Positions 7,198 through 15,552 of a DNA stretch of 64,000 bases are shown here, piece after piece; within the stretch, counting starts at the first letter, position 1, and every line of letters starts with the position of its first letter. The DNA is from Neobacillus ginsengisoli (GTDB taxonomy: Bacteria > Bacillota > Bacilli > Bacillales_B > DSM-18226): the NCBI RefSeq assembly GCF_030813055.1, contig NZ_JAUSTW010000005.1, forward strand, positions 186,001 through 250,000. The letters are read 5' to 3'. Position numbers and translations under genes: made by a program. The notes under the pieces were generated by a model. That model was not told the DNA's origin. It ran no database searches and saw only the letters and a program-made list of their open reading frames with translations.

Positions 7198-7738
7198 TAT
7201 AGGAAGCCTTGTGAAATTCTCCAATATATTTAAACAATACCTCTCCCTCTATTGGCAATAAAGAATCTATGTGAAGTTTTAAGTACATTGCTTGATAGGA
7301 CTCTGGCACCCATTTGTAATGATGAATATATTCTGTTAATGAAAATCCGCATTTTTCCCAAAATTGAATTCTTGCTGCATTTTGCGGATGTTTGTCTGAT
7401 TCTACTTCAATGACCATGCTGTCGAAGTTCCCTTCCGTAGCTGCCCAGTCCTTTAATAAGTCCATAATTTTCAGTCCGAGACCCTTATTCCGCCAATCCT
7501 TGTGAACAGTCAGATAATCAATTAAAAGGGCACTGGTGCCTTTGAGCTTACCTGTCAAAGCCATTCCTAGTACATCTTCACCGATTATCGCTAAATGAAG
7601 ATAGCAAATTCGCTTCATTAACATATTCTGGATGATTTTCTCCGGCTTTGCTCCCTTTCCCCCAAAAGCTTGTTGGTAAACAGGGCTTGCCATTTCCCAA
7701 ATTTCTTTGTCCCATTGATCAATGGTTATTAACTTCAT
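7193..7738 (-). CDS. GNAT-family N-acetyltransferase
   Basis: 181 residues. The acetyl-CoA-binding region is visible as DYLTVHKDWRNKGLGLKIM (motif A, about residues 76-95), followed by IEVESDKHPQNAARIQFWEKCGF (motif B). Substrate unknown. The start is ATG 7738 because GGAGG lies 7 nt upstream; an ATG at 7753 would overlap this ribosome site. Its 3' end overlaps the GGTGCCTGTCACC palindrome. Confidence 0.82.
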   Translation of the reverse strand: MKLITIDQWDKEIWEMASPVYQQAFGGKGAKPEKIIQNMLMKRICYLHLAIIGEDVLGMALTGKLKGTSALLIDYLTVHKDWRNKGLGLKIMDLLKDWAATEGNFDSMVIEVESDKHPQNAARIQFWEKCGFSLTEYIHHYKWVPESYQAMYLKLHIDSLLPIEGEVLFKYIGEFHKASYR

Positions 7739-7890
7739 GTACATTTCCTCCATATCGGCCTATTTCCTTTATTATTTCTACCACAGAAATTCACACTTTT
7801 ACAATGATTGCTATTCCGGTCGCATAAAACCTTTTTGGATAGGAAAATTAACCATTTAACATAGAAAAATGAACAAAGGAGCAAAAAAAT

Positions 7891-7950
7891 AACCTTTGAT
7901 CAATAGAATCAAAGGTTCAAAGAAAGCTTAGTGGTCTATGCTAAGCTTTC
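7891..7950. other. two adjacent hairpins in a gene-free stretch
   Basis: AACCTTTGAT pairs with ATCAAAGGTT (7891-7900/7908-7917); on the minus strand it is followed by a T-rich run, so it looks like a terminator. Next to it GAAAGCTTAG pairs perfectly with CTAAGCTTTC (7922-7931/7941-7950). No minus-strand gene is visible upstream of them (7950-8248), so a short non-coding RNA is possible. Nothing else is seen in 7754-8248. Confidence 0.45.
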
Positions 7951-8248
7951 ACTTTAGGAGGTCTAAACTCAGAAGAATTTAAACAAGTTAATAATATCAT
8001 TTTCTAAATTTTCTTTCAATAGTTTAAAGTGTTAAAGTACAATTTAAATCTATAGTACTAAAAAATAATGGGTATTGAAGACTATTTTACCCATAAAATG
8101 TTTTCCTTGCAACCAGCATTTTTATTGCCTCATCCTATATTGTACTCTATGGATAAAATCCGTTAAAATGGATCTAGATAAAATGTATAGTTGGATTCAT
8201 ACTGAAATCTAAAGTTTTTAGATTATTGGAATTGATGAGGTGATTTTT

Positions 8249-8926
8249 ATGTGCGGGCGATTCACTTTAACTGCTACTATCGAACAAATTATGGACCGAT
8301 TTGATATACAATCCTTCCTGGATGAAGAGAATTATGCTCCAAGTTTTAATATTGCTCCCTCACATTCTGTGTTAGCAGTGATAAATGACGGTCGATCTAA
8401 TCGAATGGGTTTTTTAAAATGGGGATTCATTCCAACATGGGCAAAAGACATGTCGATTGGCTATAAAATGATTAATGCACGGGCCGAGACCTTATCCGAA
8501 AAACCAAGCTTTCGAAATGCCTTCCAAAGGAAACGCTGCATCATTGTCGCAGATAGTTTTTTTGAATGGAAACGACATGAAGATAAATCGAAAACGCCGA
8601 TGAGGATTAAACTTAAAACAGATGACCTCTTTGCTATGGCAGGAATATGGGGAAATTGGAAATCTCCTGAAGGAAATTCAGTGTTTTCTTGCTCCGTCAT
8701 AACAACTAAGCCAAATAAATTAATGCAGGACATACATGATCGAATGCCAGTTATTTTAAAGCCGGAAGATGAGAAAAAATGGTTAGATCCTTCCATTTCT
8801 GATACAAATTTTCTAAACCGGTTTTTGATGCCGTTCGATGAAAATCAAATGGAAGCATACGAAGTTTCCCCCGAAGTCAACTCACCGAAGAACAATACAA
8901 TCGAAATCATCCGGAAGATTTGCTAA
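8249..8926 (+). CDS. SRAP-domain protein (YedK/HMCES type)
   Basis: 225 residues. SRAP proteins crosslink to abasic sites in single-stranded DNA through the amino-terminal Cys exposed when Met is removed. Here the protein starts MCGRFTL, with NARAET near residue 73, FFEW (catalytic Glu) near 106 and the H of IHDRMPVIL near 160, all family signatures. The start must be ATG 8249 so that Cys is residue 2; the GTG at 8240 is part of the GAGGTGA ribosome site. A monocistronic gene with its own terminator. Confidence 0.93.
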   Translation: MCGRFTLTATIEQIMDRFDIQSFLDEENYAPSFNIAPSHSVLAVINDGRSNRMGFLKWGFIPTWAKDMSIGYKMINARAETLSEKPSFRNAFQRKRCIIVADSFFEWKRHEDKSKTPMRIKLKTDDLFAMAGIWGNWKSPEGNSVFSCSVITTKPNKLMQDIHDRMPVILKPEDEKKWLDPSISDTNFLNRFLMPFDENQMEAYEVSPEVNSPKNNTIEIIRKIC

Positions 8927-9074
8927 TGCATTTTTCCTGACGGGGACTGCTCCTGTCTTGCTAAAAAATTATGCCCCCAAATATGTAAATATTTTTTCTA
9001 CTCGGGACAAGTTCACTATACGCACGTACAAGCCATTTCATATGTTGTATTAATCCCGTGAATTTTCCTTCTTT

Positions 9075-9103
9075 AGAAAGTGGTTGCCGCCACTTTCTTT
9101 TTC
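9075..9103 (+). terminator. intrinsic terminator
   Basis: AGAAAGTGG and CCACTTTCT pair around a short loop, followed by TTTTTCTTT. It ends the SRAP transcript. The rest of 8927-9272 shows no convincing gene. Confidence 0.85.
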
Positions 9104-9272
9104 TTTGTTTAATCAATACAAAAAACTCCGCGATTAATGTAATCCCAGAGTTCAATTTTTATATAATATCATCGAGCTTATTTTACTCTAAAACACTTTT
9201 TATAGTATGAAAATCGATATTGTGAAAGTCTTCCTGTCTTATTAAATAACAAGCAGGAACCTTTCTAAGCCC

Positions 9273-9749
9273 TTACATGCCCGGGAATCCACCCATACCT
9301 GTCATACCTGTTTGGCCCGGGAATCCACCCATGCCTGTCATACCTGTTTGGCCCGGGAATCCACCCATGCCTGTCATCCCTGTTTGGCCCGGAAATCCAC
9401 CCATGCCTGTCATACCTGTTTGCCCCGGGAATCCACCCATGCCAGCCATACCGCCTTGGCCTGGGAATCCGCCCATACCTGTCATGCCGCCATGGCCCGG
9501 GAATCCGCCCATACCATCAAATCCATGCCCAGGGAATGCGCCCATTCCAGTCATACCGCCTGGGCCTGGAAAACCGCCCATACCCATCATGCCGCCTGGA
9601 CCCGGGAATCCACCCATGCCCATCATTCCACCTGGACCTGGGAAACCACCCATGCCCATCATTCCACCTTGGCCTGGGAAACCACCCATGCCCATCATTC
9701 CACCTGGGCCTGGGAAACCTCCCATACCTCCAAATCCTCCATGAAACAT
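9273..9749 (-). CDS. Gly/Met/Phe/Pro repeat protein
   Basis: 158 residues built almost entirely from a 12-residue unit, GGFPGPGGMMGM and variants (GGFPGQTGMTGM), about 12 copies; encoded by a 36-bp DNA repeat. No signal peptide, Cys or charged residues: the composition is that of a self-associating structural protein. GGAGAG precedes ATG 9749. A CATAGTCTA (SigK -10-like) lies about 35 bp upstream, hinting at a late spore-coat or exosporium role. The plus-strand open frames across the same repeat are shadows. Function not known. Confidence 0.75.
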   Translation of the reverse strand: MFHGGFGGMGGFPGPGGMMGMGGFPGQGGMMGMGGFPGPGGMMGMGGFPGPGGMMGMGGFPGPGGMTGMGAFPGHGFDGMGGFPGHGGMTGMGGFPGQGGMAGMGGFPGQTGMTGMGGFPGQTGMTGMGGFPGQTGMTGMGGFPGQTGMTGMGGFPGM

Positions 9750-9782
9750 ATCTCTGATCTCTCCTTCGTATAGGTTTCAGTC

Positions 9783-9791
9783 TAGACTATG
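9783..9791 (-). promoter_or_regulatory. candidate SigK -10 element
   Basis: The minus strand reads CATAGTCTA, a match to CATANNNTA, 34 bp before the start of the Gly/Met repeat gene. No clear AC at the -35 position. Confidence 0.35.
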
Positions 9792-9949
9792 TTTAGGAAG
9801 TAAAATGGCATGGGCAACTGCCTAAAATTAAAGATAAAAAAGTAGTAACCTATAAAAAACGTACCAATGGTTTTTTTGCCCAAATGGTTCAAATAATCAT
9901 TAAAATCTAATATCTATGACTTTAAAAATTATCTTAAGAATATGTTAAG

Positions 9950-10035
9950 GTTCATCTTGTAGTATAGAGTCATGAACGACCCCCTTTTAAATAAAATCTT
10001 TTTGATCCGAAAAAATCCGGGTCTCTTTTTTTTTG
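9950..10035 (+). ncRNA. possible small RNA with C-rich stretch and terminator
   Basis: In the gene-free stretch 9774-10129 a plus-strand terminator (GATCCG paired with CGGGTC, then nine T, about 10006-10034) has no gene before it. Upstream is TAGTATAG (-10-like) and a GACCCCCTTTT segment, the type of C-rich single strand used by Bacillus sRNAs. There is no good -35. Weak evidence only. Confidence 0.3.
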
Positions 10036-10044
10036 CATAAAAAC

Positions 10045-10076
10045 AGCGTATGATTTCAAAAATGAAACCATACGCT
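10045..10076 (-). terminator. terminator of the redox operon
   Basis: GCGTATG.TTTC pairs with GAAA.CATACGC; on the minus strand TGTTTTT follows. About 55 bp past the stop of the Old Yellow Enzyme gene. Confidence 0.85.
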
Positions 10077-10129
10077 CGTTTGTTTACCCTTTAAAAATCA
10101 AAATTACATTAAATGCCTAAAGGTATTTT

Positions 10130-11254
10130 TTATTCAACCCCGGGAAACCAGCCCGGGCTATTAATGATTGCTTGCCAGAGCGGATCCGGAAGGACAAGTT
10201 CCGCTTGCTTATTTTTATCTATTTTAGTGACGATTTCGTCTTCTCTTCCCTGCTCCACTTTTTGCACCCAGTCAGGATCGATGATCAACTCACGAGCTAA
10301 AGCAATCAATGGCACCCCAGTTTGAATGGCCTTTAATGAATCATCCGCAGTATAAATCGAACCAACACCTATGACAGGTACTCGATTACCAACGCGTTCC
10401 TGAATAATTTCAATCCGTGAACGAGTATCCTCGACACCCCGTCTTGGAGTGGACCAGAAATCCTGTAGAGAAACATGCAGATAGTTAAGGTTTTTTTCAG
10501 CTAATGCATCGATTAACACTAATGTGTCTGCCATTGTGATTCCTGGAGTTTCAGGCTCCTCCGGGGAAAAACGATAGCCGACAATGAAAGGTTCTTTTGC
10601 ATGTGCTTCCACAACCCTTGTCACTTCATCTACCACTGCCATCGGAAATGCCAGCCGTTTTTCAAGGCTGCCGCCCCAACGGTCCTCTCGCCGGTTAGAG
10701 TTAGGGGAAAAGAATTGCTGAAGCAAATACCCATTGGCACCATGAATTTCAACCCCGTCATACCCTGCTTCAATTGCCCTGCGAGTAGTTTCACCAAAAT
10801 CGTGGATGATTGATTCAATTTCCTTCTCAGATAACTCCCTTGGTATCGGTTTTCCCGCTCCTTCTGCTGGAACGGCGCTTGCACTAACCACATCTCCATT
10901 CGGCACTAATTCCGGTGGCACTTGGCGACCGCCATGGAAAATTTGCAGAATTGCCTTAGCACCCTGCTCTTTAATTGCTGAAGCTAATTGGCGCAAGCTT
11001 GGAATTAATGAATCTGTATCCCCGCCAAATTCACCGTGAAATCCCATACCATTCCTAGTTACATAGGTGCATGCCGTTATGACCATACCAACTCCACCTG
11101 CACGGCGTGCATAATACTTTACTTCAGCTTCCGTTACGGTTCCATCCGGATTAGATGAAAAATTGGTCATTGGTGCCATAACAATTCGATTTTTCAATTG
11201 AATTCCGTTTGAAAACGAGAATCCCTCAAATAATGGTCCATATTTTATATTCAT
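10130..11254 (-). CDS. Old Yellow Enzyme-family NADH:flavin oxidoreductase (YqiG-like)
   Basis: 374 residues, FMN-dependent TIM barrel. Signatures: NRIVMAPMTNFSSNPDG near residue 22-38, ILQIFHGGRQ near 104, and HGANGYLLQQFFSPNSN.R.DRWGGS near 175-200. Such enzymes reduce activated alkenes or other electrophiles using NAD(P)H; the substrate here is unknown. The start is ATG 11254, with GGAGG 8 nt upstream; the longer frame to 11302 lacks a ribosome site. It follows thioredoxin by 63 bp and probably shares its transcript. Confidence 0.9.
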   Translation of the reverse strand: MNIKYGPLFEGFSFSNGIQLKNRIVMAPMTNFSSNPDGTVTEAEVKYYARRAGGVGMVITACTYVTRNGMGFHGEFGGDTDSLIPSLRQLASAIKEQGAKAILQIFHGGRQVPPELVPNGDVVSASAVPAEGAGKPIPRELSEKEIESIIHDFGETTRRAIEAGYDGVEIHGANGYLLQQFFSPNSNRREDRWGGSLEKRLAFPMAVVDEVTRVVEAHAKEPFIVGYRFSPEEPETPGITMADTLVLIDALAEKNLNYLHVSLQDFWSTPRRGVEDTRSRIEIIQERVGNRVPVIGVGSIYTADDSLKAIQTGVPLIALARELIIDPDWVQKVEQGREDEIVTKIDKNKQAELVLPDPLWQAIINSPGWFPGVE

Positions 11255-11317
11255 TTTCAAATCCTCCAAATTATTTTTCAAAAATAGTGTGTCGCTAATC
11301 ACAAAACAAATCCGCTA

Positions 11318-11638
11318 TTAGTTTGAAAAGTGCTTGGAAATTAAATCAGTTAATTCTTCTTTCGGTTGATAGCCAATTACCTTCTCTACTGCTTCTCCAT
11401 CTTTAAAAAACATCAATGTCGGAATACTCATCACACCAAAGTCACTTGTCGTTTCCGGATTTTCGTCTGTATTCAGCTTAATAATCTTTACTTTATCTAC
11501 CATTTCGCTGTCGATTTCTTCCAACAAGGGTGCAATCATTTTACAAGGTCCACACCAAGGTGCCCAAAAATCCACTAATACTAGTCCTTCATTGATATTT
11601 GACGCAAAAGTTTGATCGGTTACATGTGTAATAGCCAT
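11318..11638 (-). CDS. thioredoxin
   Basis: 106 residues with the WCGPCK active site (FWAPWCGPCKMIAP, residues 27-40), cis-Pro loop MSIPTL and the final helix. A cytosolic dithiol reductase. AGGAGG precedes the ATG. Its place between an Rrf2 regulator and a flavin oxidoreductase, rather than the usual trxA neighbourhood, suggests a dedicated stress-inducible thioredoxin and not the housekeeping copy. Confidence 0.93.
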   Translation of the reverse strand: MAITHVTDQTFASNINEGLVLVDFWAPWCGPCKMIAPLLEEIDSEMVDKVKIIKLNTDENPETTSDFGVMSIPTLMFFKDGEAVEKVIGYQPKEELTDLISKHFSN

Positions 11639-11691
11639 TTTATTTTCCTCCTAAATTGTTATAAAAATAGTTACAGTTTAATGTTAATAAT

Positions 11692-11712
11692 CTGTTATAA
11701 ATAAATATACAG
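11692..11712. promoter_or_regulatory. candidate Rrf2 operator upstream of thioredoxin
   Basis: CTGTTAT and ATACAG arms form an imperfect 21-bp inverted repeat, about 55 bp before the thioredoxin start. It resembles the ACTGTAA/TTACAGT site upstream of the regulator gene itself. Another ACAG/CTGT pair lies just downstream. Confidence 0.55.
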
Positions 11713-11739
11713 TATGTGCAGAGAAAAAATTAAATCAAA

Positions 11740-12168
11740 TTAGGGACATAATTTAATTTTTTCTAAAACAGAACTAATCGTAATTTTTTCTAAATATTTT
11801 TCAAAATACAACTCTGCTTCAGTGAAGATTTCATCCATGACCACCTGGGTATTAGATGATACCACACAATTTTGTTCCGGATCTCCTGTACACCAATTTG
11901 GTTTTAAAGTTCCATGTGATACGGTGCGGTAAATATCTGCTAAGGTAGTCTCTTGAGGATTACAGTCCAGAATATAGCCACCGCCTATTCCCTCTTTCGT
12001 CTTTACCAGGCCATTTTTACGTAAGCAGCTCATGATTTTACGAATTCTTGCCGGATTTGTGCATACATTTACGGCGATTGAATCACTGCTTGCCATGTGA
12101 TCCGGTAAATAAGCTAAATAGACCAAACTATGAACGGCAATCGTAAAATCACTATTCAGTGTAATCAC
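11740..12168 (-). CDS. Rrf2-family transcriptional regulator (YwnA-like)
   Basis: About 139-142 residues. N-terminal winged helix (NSDFTIAVHSLVYLAYL), recognition region NPARIRKIMSCLRKNGLV, wing G.GGGYIL. Cys residues in WCTGDPEQNC and near the end (KLCP) could serve as redox or Fe-S sensors. The frame opens with a GTG that is part of the GGAGGTGA ribosome site; a CTG at 12157-12159 has ideal 8-nt spacing and would give the usual short N-terminus, so the true start is uncertain. It heads the thioredoxin-OYE genes and likely represses itself and them. Confidence 0.88.
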   Translation of the reverse strand: MITLNSDFTIAVHSLVYLAYLPDHMASSDSIAVNVCTNPARIRKIMSCLRKNGLVKTKEGIGGGYILDCNPQETTLADIYRTVSHGTLKPNWCTGDPEQNCVVSSNTQVVMDEIFTEAELYFEKYLEKITISSVLEKIKLCP

Positions 12169-12183
12169 CTCCTCAAGAAGATT

Positions 12184-12206
12184 ACTGTAATTTTATTGTT
12201 TACAGT
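12184..12206. promoter_or_regulatory. candidate Rrf2 autoregulatory operator
   Basis: ACTGTAA, 9 bp, TTACAGT: a perfect 7-bp inverted repeat about 20 bp before the regulator's start. Size and spacing fit Rrf2 operators. Confidence 0.65.
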
Positions 12207-12229
12207 TTGAAAAGTCAAGAAAAAAGATT

Positions 12230-12265
12230 AGGGGGAATTTTTCTATAGGAAATATGCTTCCCCCT
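12230..12265 (-). terminator. terminator after the YbaK-type gene
   Basis: GGGGGAA pairs with TTCCCCC; T-rich runs lie on both sides, so it may work in both directions. It follows the minus-strand gene at 12335. Confidence 0.75.
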
Positions 12266-12334
12266 TTTTATTATCATATGTAAAATAAAAAAATGTTGAA
12301 GTGTGCTATCAATAAAATAAAAATTAATTTTATA

Positions 12335-12802
12335 CTAATCTGCAGTTTGAGTATCAATTACCAATCCGTTCGTAATTTCCTGAAGCTTTTCAAACGTTAT
12401 CGGCAATGCTGACTGGGCAGTACCTGCTGCAGTATAAACTAAATCAAATCTTTTCATTGACTCATCTAAGTAAATCGGAACTTCTTTATTCAAAGCAAAT
12501 GGACAGACACCGCCTACTTTAAAACCGGTAATATCTTCAACTTCTTCAGGTGTTGCAAGCTTTGGCTTCCCCGCTCCTAGAAGCATTTTAACCTTTTTTT
12601 GATTAACCCTGATATCGCCGGCTGTAACAAACAAGCCAAATTGACCCCCTGCTTTAAAAAGTATTGACTTAGCGATTTGCGCACCCTTTACTCCAAGCAC
12701 ATTCGCTGCCTCTTCAACCGTATTTGTCTTTTCTTTGAACTCCAATGGCTCCAAATTTTCATCAAATTTTTTAACATAGTCGCGAACCTTTACAAATGTC
12801 AT
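12335..12802 (-). CDS. YbaK/ProX-type aminoacyl-tRNA deacylase
   Basis: 155 residues. Family features: Lys of AQIAKSILFKA near residue 45, GAGKPKLATPEEV, and GFKVGGVCPFAL near 95-106. These proteins hydrolyse mischarged aminoacyl-tRNAs in trans (Cys-tRNA-Pro or similar). Start ATG 12802, with GTGAGG just upstream; the GTG of that ribosome site opens a 4-residue longer frame that I reject. Confidence 0.9.
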   Translation of the reverse strand: MTFVKVRDYVKKFDENLEPLEFKEKTNTVEEAANVLGVKGAQIAKSILFKAGGQFGLFVTAGDIRVNQKKVKMLLGAGKPKLATPEEVEDITGFKVGGVCPFALNKEVPIYLDESMKRFDLVYTAAGTAQSALPITFEKLQEITNGLVIDTQTAD

Positions 12803-12959
12803 GCGGTACCTCACTATTCAAAAATAATTTTATCCATTCATTCGATATGCTCAATACTATCAGTTTTAATGGAATTTTCAAAACAATATGGTCCGTTCTT
12901 TATTTTTCAGATGATAAAAAGTTAGCTGTTTCTAAGATTGTTTTTTAGAATTCTCCCAT

Positions 12960-14201
12960 TTACACTTCATTCAGAATCGTGTTCACGATTTCGGGATACA
13001 TTTTCTTAATATCCTCGATCGGCATATTTTTTGAACTCGCGAGCTCCTTGAGACAATCCTGGTCATAGCGCAGTCTTGATGCATGTTTTCTTTTAAGAAA
13101 CAGTTCTGCTTCCTCAAACGAAGGAAAGACCTGAGACAGTTTTTTTCCTATATGGGTAATCACATACTTCCCATCCTGTTGTGGATAAATAAAGGAAATC
13201 TCCCCGTTGCCGTTTTGATAGGAGGTCCCATAGCCTGCCCCTTTAATATTCAACTCATTGCGGTCAGGTTCAGGTTTTAATGGTGGGATATCAAAAACAT
13301 TAATAACATACTTTTTAAATGCTTCATCCGTTAATCCGCAACCCGATGCTTTTGGATGCCCTCCTCCGCCATATTTTTTGGCATAAGCAGAAACATCGAT
13401 TTCATCATGAATCGTTCGAAATCCCATTTTTTTACTGCCCACATTTAACAGGGCAATCATATCCAAATGCGGATTCATTTGATTTAAAGCATTCCCAAGT
13501 TCAGACAAATATTGTTCAGCGTGGACAAGTCCGACACAAAGATCATCAATAAAGGTTTGAACCAACTGTCTGTTTTTTGAATGAATATAACGCTCAATTT
13601 TAGTTTCCTCTATATCAAGAAGCCTGTTTTCCATATCCGACAATGAAAATGAATCCTGGTTTGAAGCCAATCTATGTAACATCTCTTCTTCAAATTTCTC
13701 CCGGCCTAAGATATAGAATAAATCGTTTAGCCGTTTTGCTGTAACATTATTATTTTCCTGCCACTCCCAAGTATCATATTGACGAACCAAATCAACGAAT
13801 TCCTCGAGTCCTTTACTCCGCTCCATCATTTTATGTTCAATAATGAAATCATAAAATAAAGAAGTTGCACAGGTCTTTTTTCCAGAATCATATTCCGGCT
13901 TAACTAAAGCCCATTTGTGTTCATTAAAATGCAAGGCTGTTACATGATGGTCAAGCATTCTTACGTGTTTTCCATCACGAAAACGCTTGTCTAATTTTTT
14001 TTCCACTGACTCATTCACGGCAAGATCCGTTATATATACTTCATCACGATTGTGGTGCAGGTTTTCTATAAATCCCTCAACTCTTTGGTTTAAAATCCGA
14101 TATGAACAATACTCCACATCTGCGTTTTCTCCAAACGCTAATTTTGCGATGATCCCGCTGCCAAGACCATCTAAATCGATGTCAGTAAAAAGTTTAATCA
14201 T
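12960..14201 (-). CDS. nrnB: DHH-family oligoribonuclease NrnB
   Basis: 413 residues. DHH phosphoesterase motifs: FTDIDLDGLGSG near residue 5-16, DLAVNE near 59, LDHHVTALHF near 84-93, and the DHHA1-type GGGGHPKASGCG near 275. B. subtilis NrnB (YngD, about 400 residues) degrades short RNA oligomers to mononucleotides and has the same layout. Cytosolic, Mn-dependent. Stands alone; 12803-12959 and 14202-14295 hold no other gene. Confidence 0.88.
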   Translation of the reverse strand: MIKLFTDIDLDGLGSGIIAKLAFGENADVEYCSYRILNQRVEGFIENLHHNRDEVYITDLAVNESVEKKLDKRFRDGKHVRMLDHHVTALHFNEHKWALVKPEYDSGKKTCATSLFYDFIIEHKMMERSKGLEEFVDLVRQYDTWEWQENNNVTAKRLNDLFYILGREKFEEEMLHRLASNQDSFSLSDMENRLLDIEETKIERYIHSKNRQLVQTFIDDLCVGLVHAEQYLSELGNALNQMNPHLDMIALLNVGSKKMGFRTIHDEIDVSAYAKKYGGGGHPKASGCGLTDEAFKKYVINVFDIPPLKPEPDRNELNIKGAGYGTSYQNGNGEISFIYPQQDGKYVITHIGKKLSQVFPSFEEAELFLKRKHASRLRYDQDCLKELASSKNMPIEDIKKMYPEIVNTILNEV

Positions 14202-14295
14202 CTTAAGCCCCCATCCCCATTTTCACATAACTAGTAGTTTGTATATTAGCCGATAAACTTATACTAAAAAATCCCATATTTTCCTTTTTTATTAC

Positions 14296-14380
14296 TCACT
14301 CTAAATAAATACCTCGAAAAACCTTTTCAATTATACATTCAATTATAAATTGGCCTATTACCTCAAAAAAAAAAATGCAT
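14296..14380 (-). CDS. possible small hydrophobic protein gene with T11 slippery tract
   Basis: After a GGATGGG ribosome-like site, ATG (14380) CAT is followed by eleven T. In the zero frame TGA follows at once. In the next frame it reads FEVIGQFIIECIIEKVFRG then IYLE and stop: an amphipathic helix like those of tiny Bacillus membrane peptides. One T fewer would give a 28-residue protein. Either homopolymer slippage, phase variation or a sequencing error may be at work; chance is not excluded. Confidence 0.3.
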
Positions 14381-14473
14381 AACTTCCCATCCTTTAAAAA
14401 GAATCCAAGCCTTTACTTATTATGTTCATTACAGATTCTTTAATGAATGGAGTTTGTAATCCAACTTCCTTTG

Positions 14474-14959
14474 TCAAAGATTCAAATGCATAATGAACAA
14501 CTGACCTTTAGACCCCATTGTGCGCAGCCCTTTATCCACAAATCCACTTTTCGTATAAACATGCTGCGCAACAGCGTTCCTATGATTTACTGTTAAAATG
14601 ATTTCGTTTTTCCCTGGAAAATGCTCCTTCACAAATGATGGTAACAATCTTAAGGACTCTTTAGCAATTCCTTTCCCTTGGAAAGAGGCGTCTACGGAAA
14701 ATGCCCTCAACAGTAAAGCTATTTTATTATCACTGTACGCCTGCACTCCATTCCATCCATGAAGAACGAAAAAGCCGGCAGGCACATCATGATGGAAAAT
14801 TAAAATAGGATAACGTTCATCCTCTACTTCACATAACGCAATTGCATCCAAAGGATGTGCCGAAAATTTACTTTGCTCTTCAGGTAAAAAGTAATGCTCC
14901 AACCAGTGCTTATATATGGGTTGATAAAACGCTAATCTCGTGTCCTGATCCTTTAGCAT
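14474..14959 (-). CDS. GNAT-family N-acetyltransferase
   Basis: 161 residues. Acetyl-CoA motif LLRAFSVDASFQGKGIAKESL near residue 83-103, then TVNHRNAVAQHVYTKSGF, the usual motif B and ending MGSKGQLFIMHL. GGGAGG lies 8 nt before the ATG. Substrate not predictable; protein-free amine or aminoglycoside-like small molecules are the usual targets. Single gene. Confidence 0.85.
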   Translation of the reverse strand: MLKDQDTRLAFYQPIYKHWLEHYFLPEEQSKFSAHPLDAIALCEVEDERYPILIFHHDVPAGFFVLHGWNGVQAYSDNKIALLLRAFSVDASFQGKGIAKESLRLLPSFVKEHFPGKNEIILTVNHRNAVAQHVYTKSGFVDKGLRTMGSKGQLFIMHLNL

Positions 14960-15193
14960 TTCTGTTTCCTCCCAGACTCTTCTTTTAGCAATTTTAATTA
15001 TTCCTAAAATTTAATTTAGCAGATTTATTGGATAAAAAGGGAAAGAAAATTTATAAAATTTCACATAAACCTGGCTGCCGCAAAGCGAACGAATATATTT
15101 GCACATTTTTCTTGATGAATTCGAATAAACTTTAAGAATACAAGTTTAGATTACTTCTATTGAAAATTTGGGACAAAGAAGGGAGAAAGAAAA

Positions 15194-15427
15194 ATGTTTT
15201 TTATCCCGACAATTGTTAACATTGGCGGCATCAAGGTCAACAGTCCCGATCATGGGAGTGCAGTTTCGTTTGGTTTTAATTGTTTAGTTGGTATTCGAGT
15301 CTCCGGTAAAAAGAATCAAGGGTATGGCCAGCAAATGGCTGATTGTACCAAAGTAGCTGTTCCCATTTCCATTATTTTAGATGACGAATTCTTAGATAGC
15401 CCATCAATAAAAGAAACCATTTTGTAA
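15194..15427 (+). CDS. GerPA/GerPF-type spore protein
   Basis: 77 residues. Pattern of the GerPA/GerPF family: IVNIGGIKVNSPDHGSAVSFG at the start and a D..FLDSPSIKETI end in place of the usual DPDVVDQ. In gerP operons such proteins sit in the inner coat and help germinants pass the spore coat. First of three tandem paralogues here. GGGAG precedes the ATG. This copy is the most divergent of the three. Confidence 0.75.
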   Translation: MFFIPTIVNIGGIKVNSPDHGSAVSFGFNCLVGIRVSGKKNQGYGQQMADCTKVAVPISIILDDEFLDSPSIKETIL

Positions 15428-15552
15428 AAGTATTCGATTTATTAAACTAATAGCCACGAGCTATGTTCATATATCCGTTTGCTATCTAACTAATAGCAAT
15501 TAACTATGCGCTAAATTGTTGAGGTTTAAAAATACGATTAGGAGTGATTTTT

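Noticed and set aside
8927..9056. Stop-free extension of the SRAP frame past its TAA (44 codons)
   Set aside because: Such an open stretch is not rare by chance, SRAP proteins normally end where this gene does, and there is no read-through signal.
9200..9265. Possible terminator after the Gly/Met repeat gene (TTCCTG/CAGGAA)
   Set aside because: The stem is short with a long loop and no T-run on the minus strand.
9277..9773. Plus-strand frames rich in Pro or His across the Gly/Met repeat gene
   Set aside because: No ribosome sites, and all are antisense to a gene with a good start and repeat logic.
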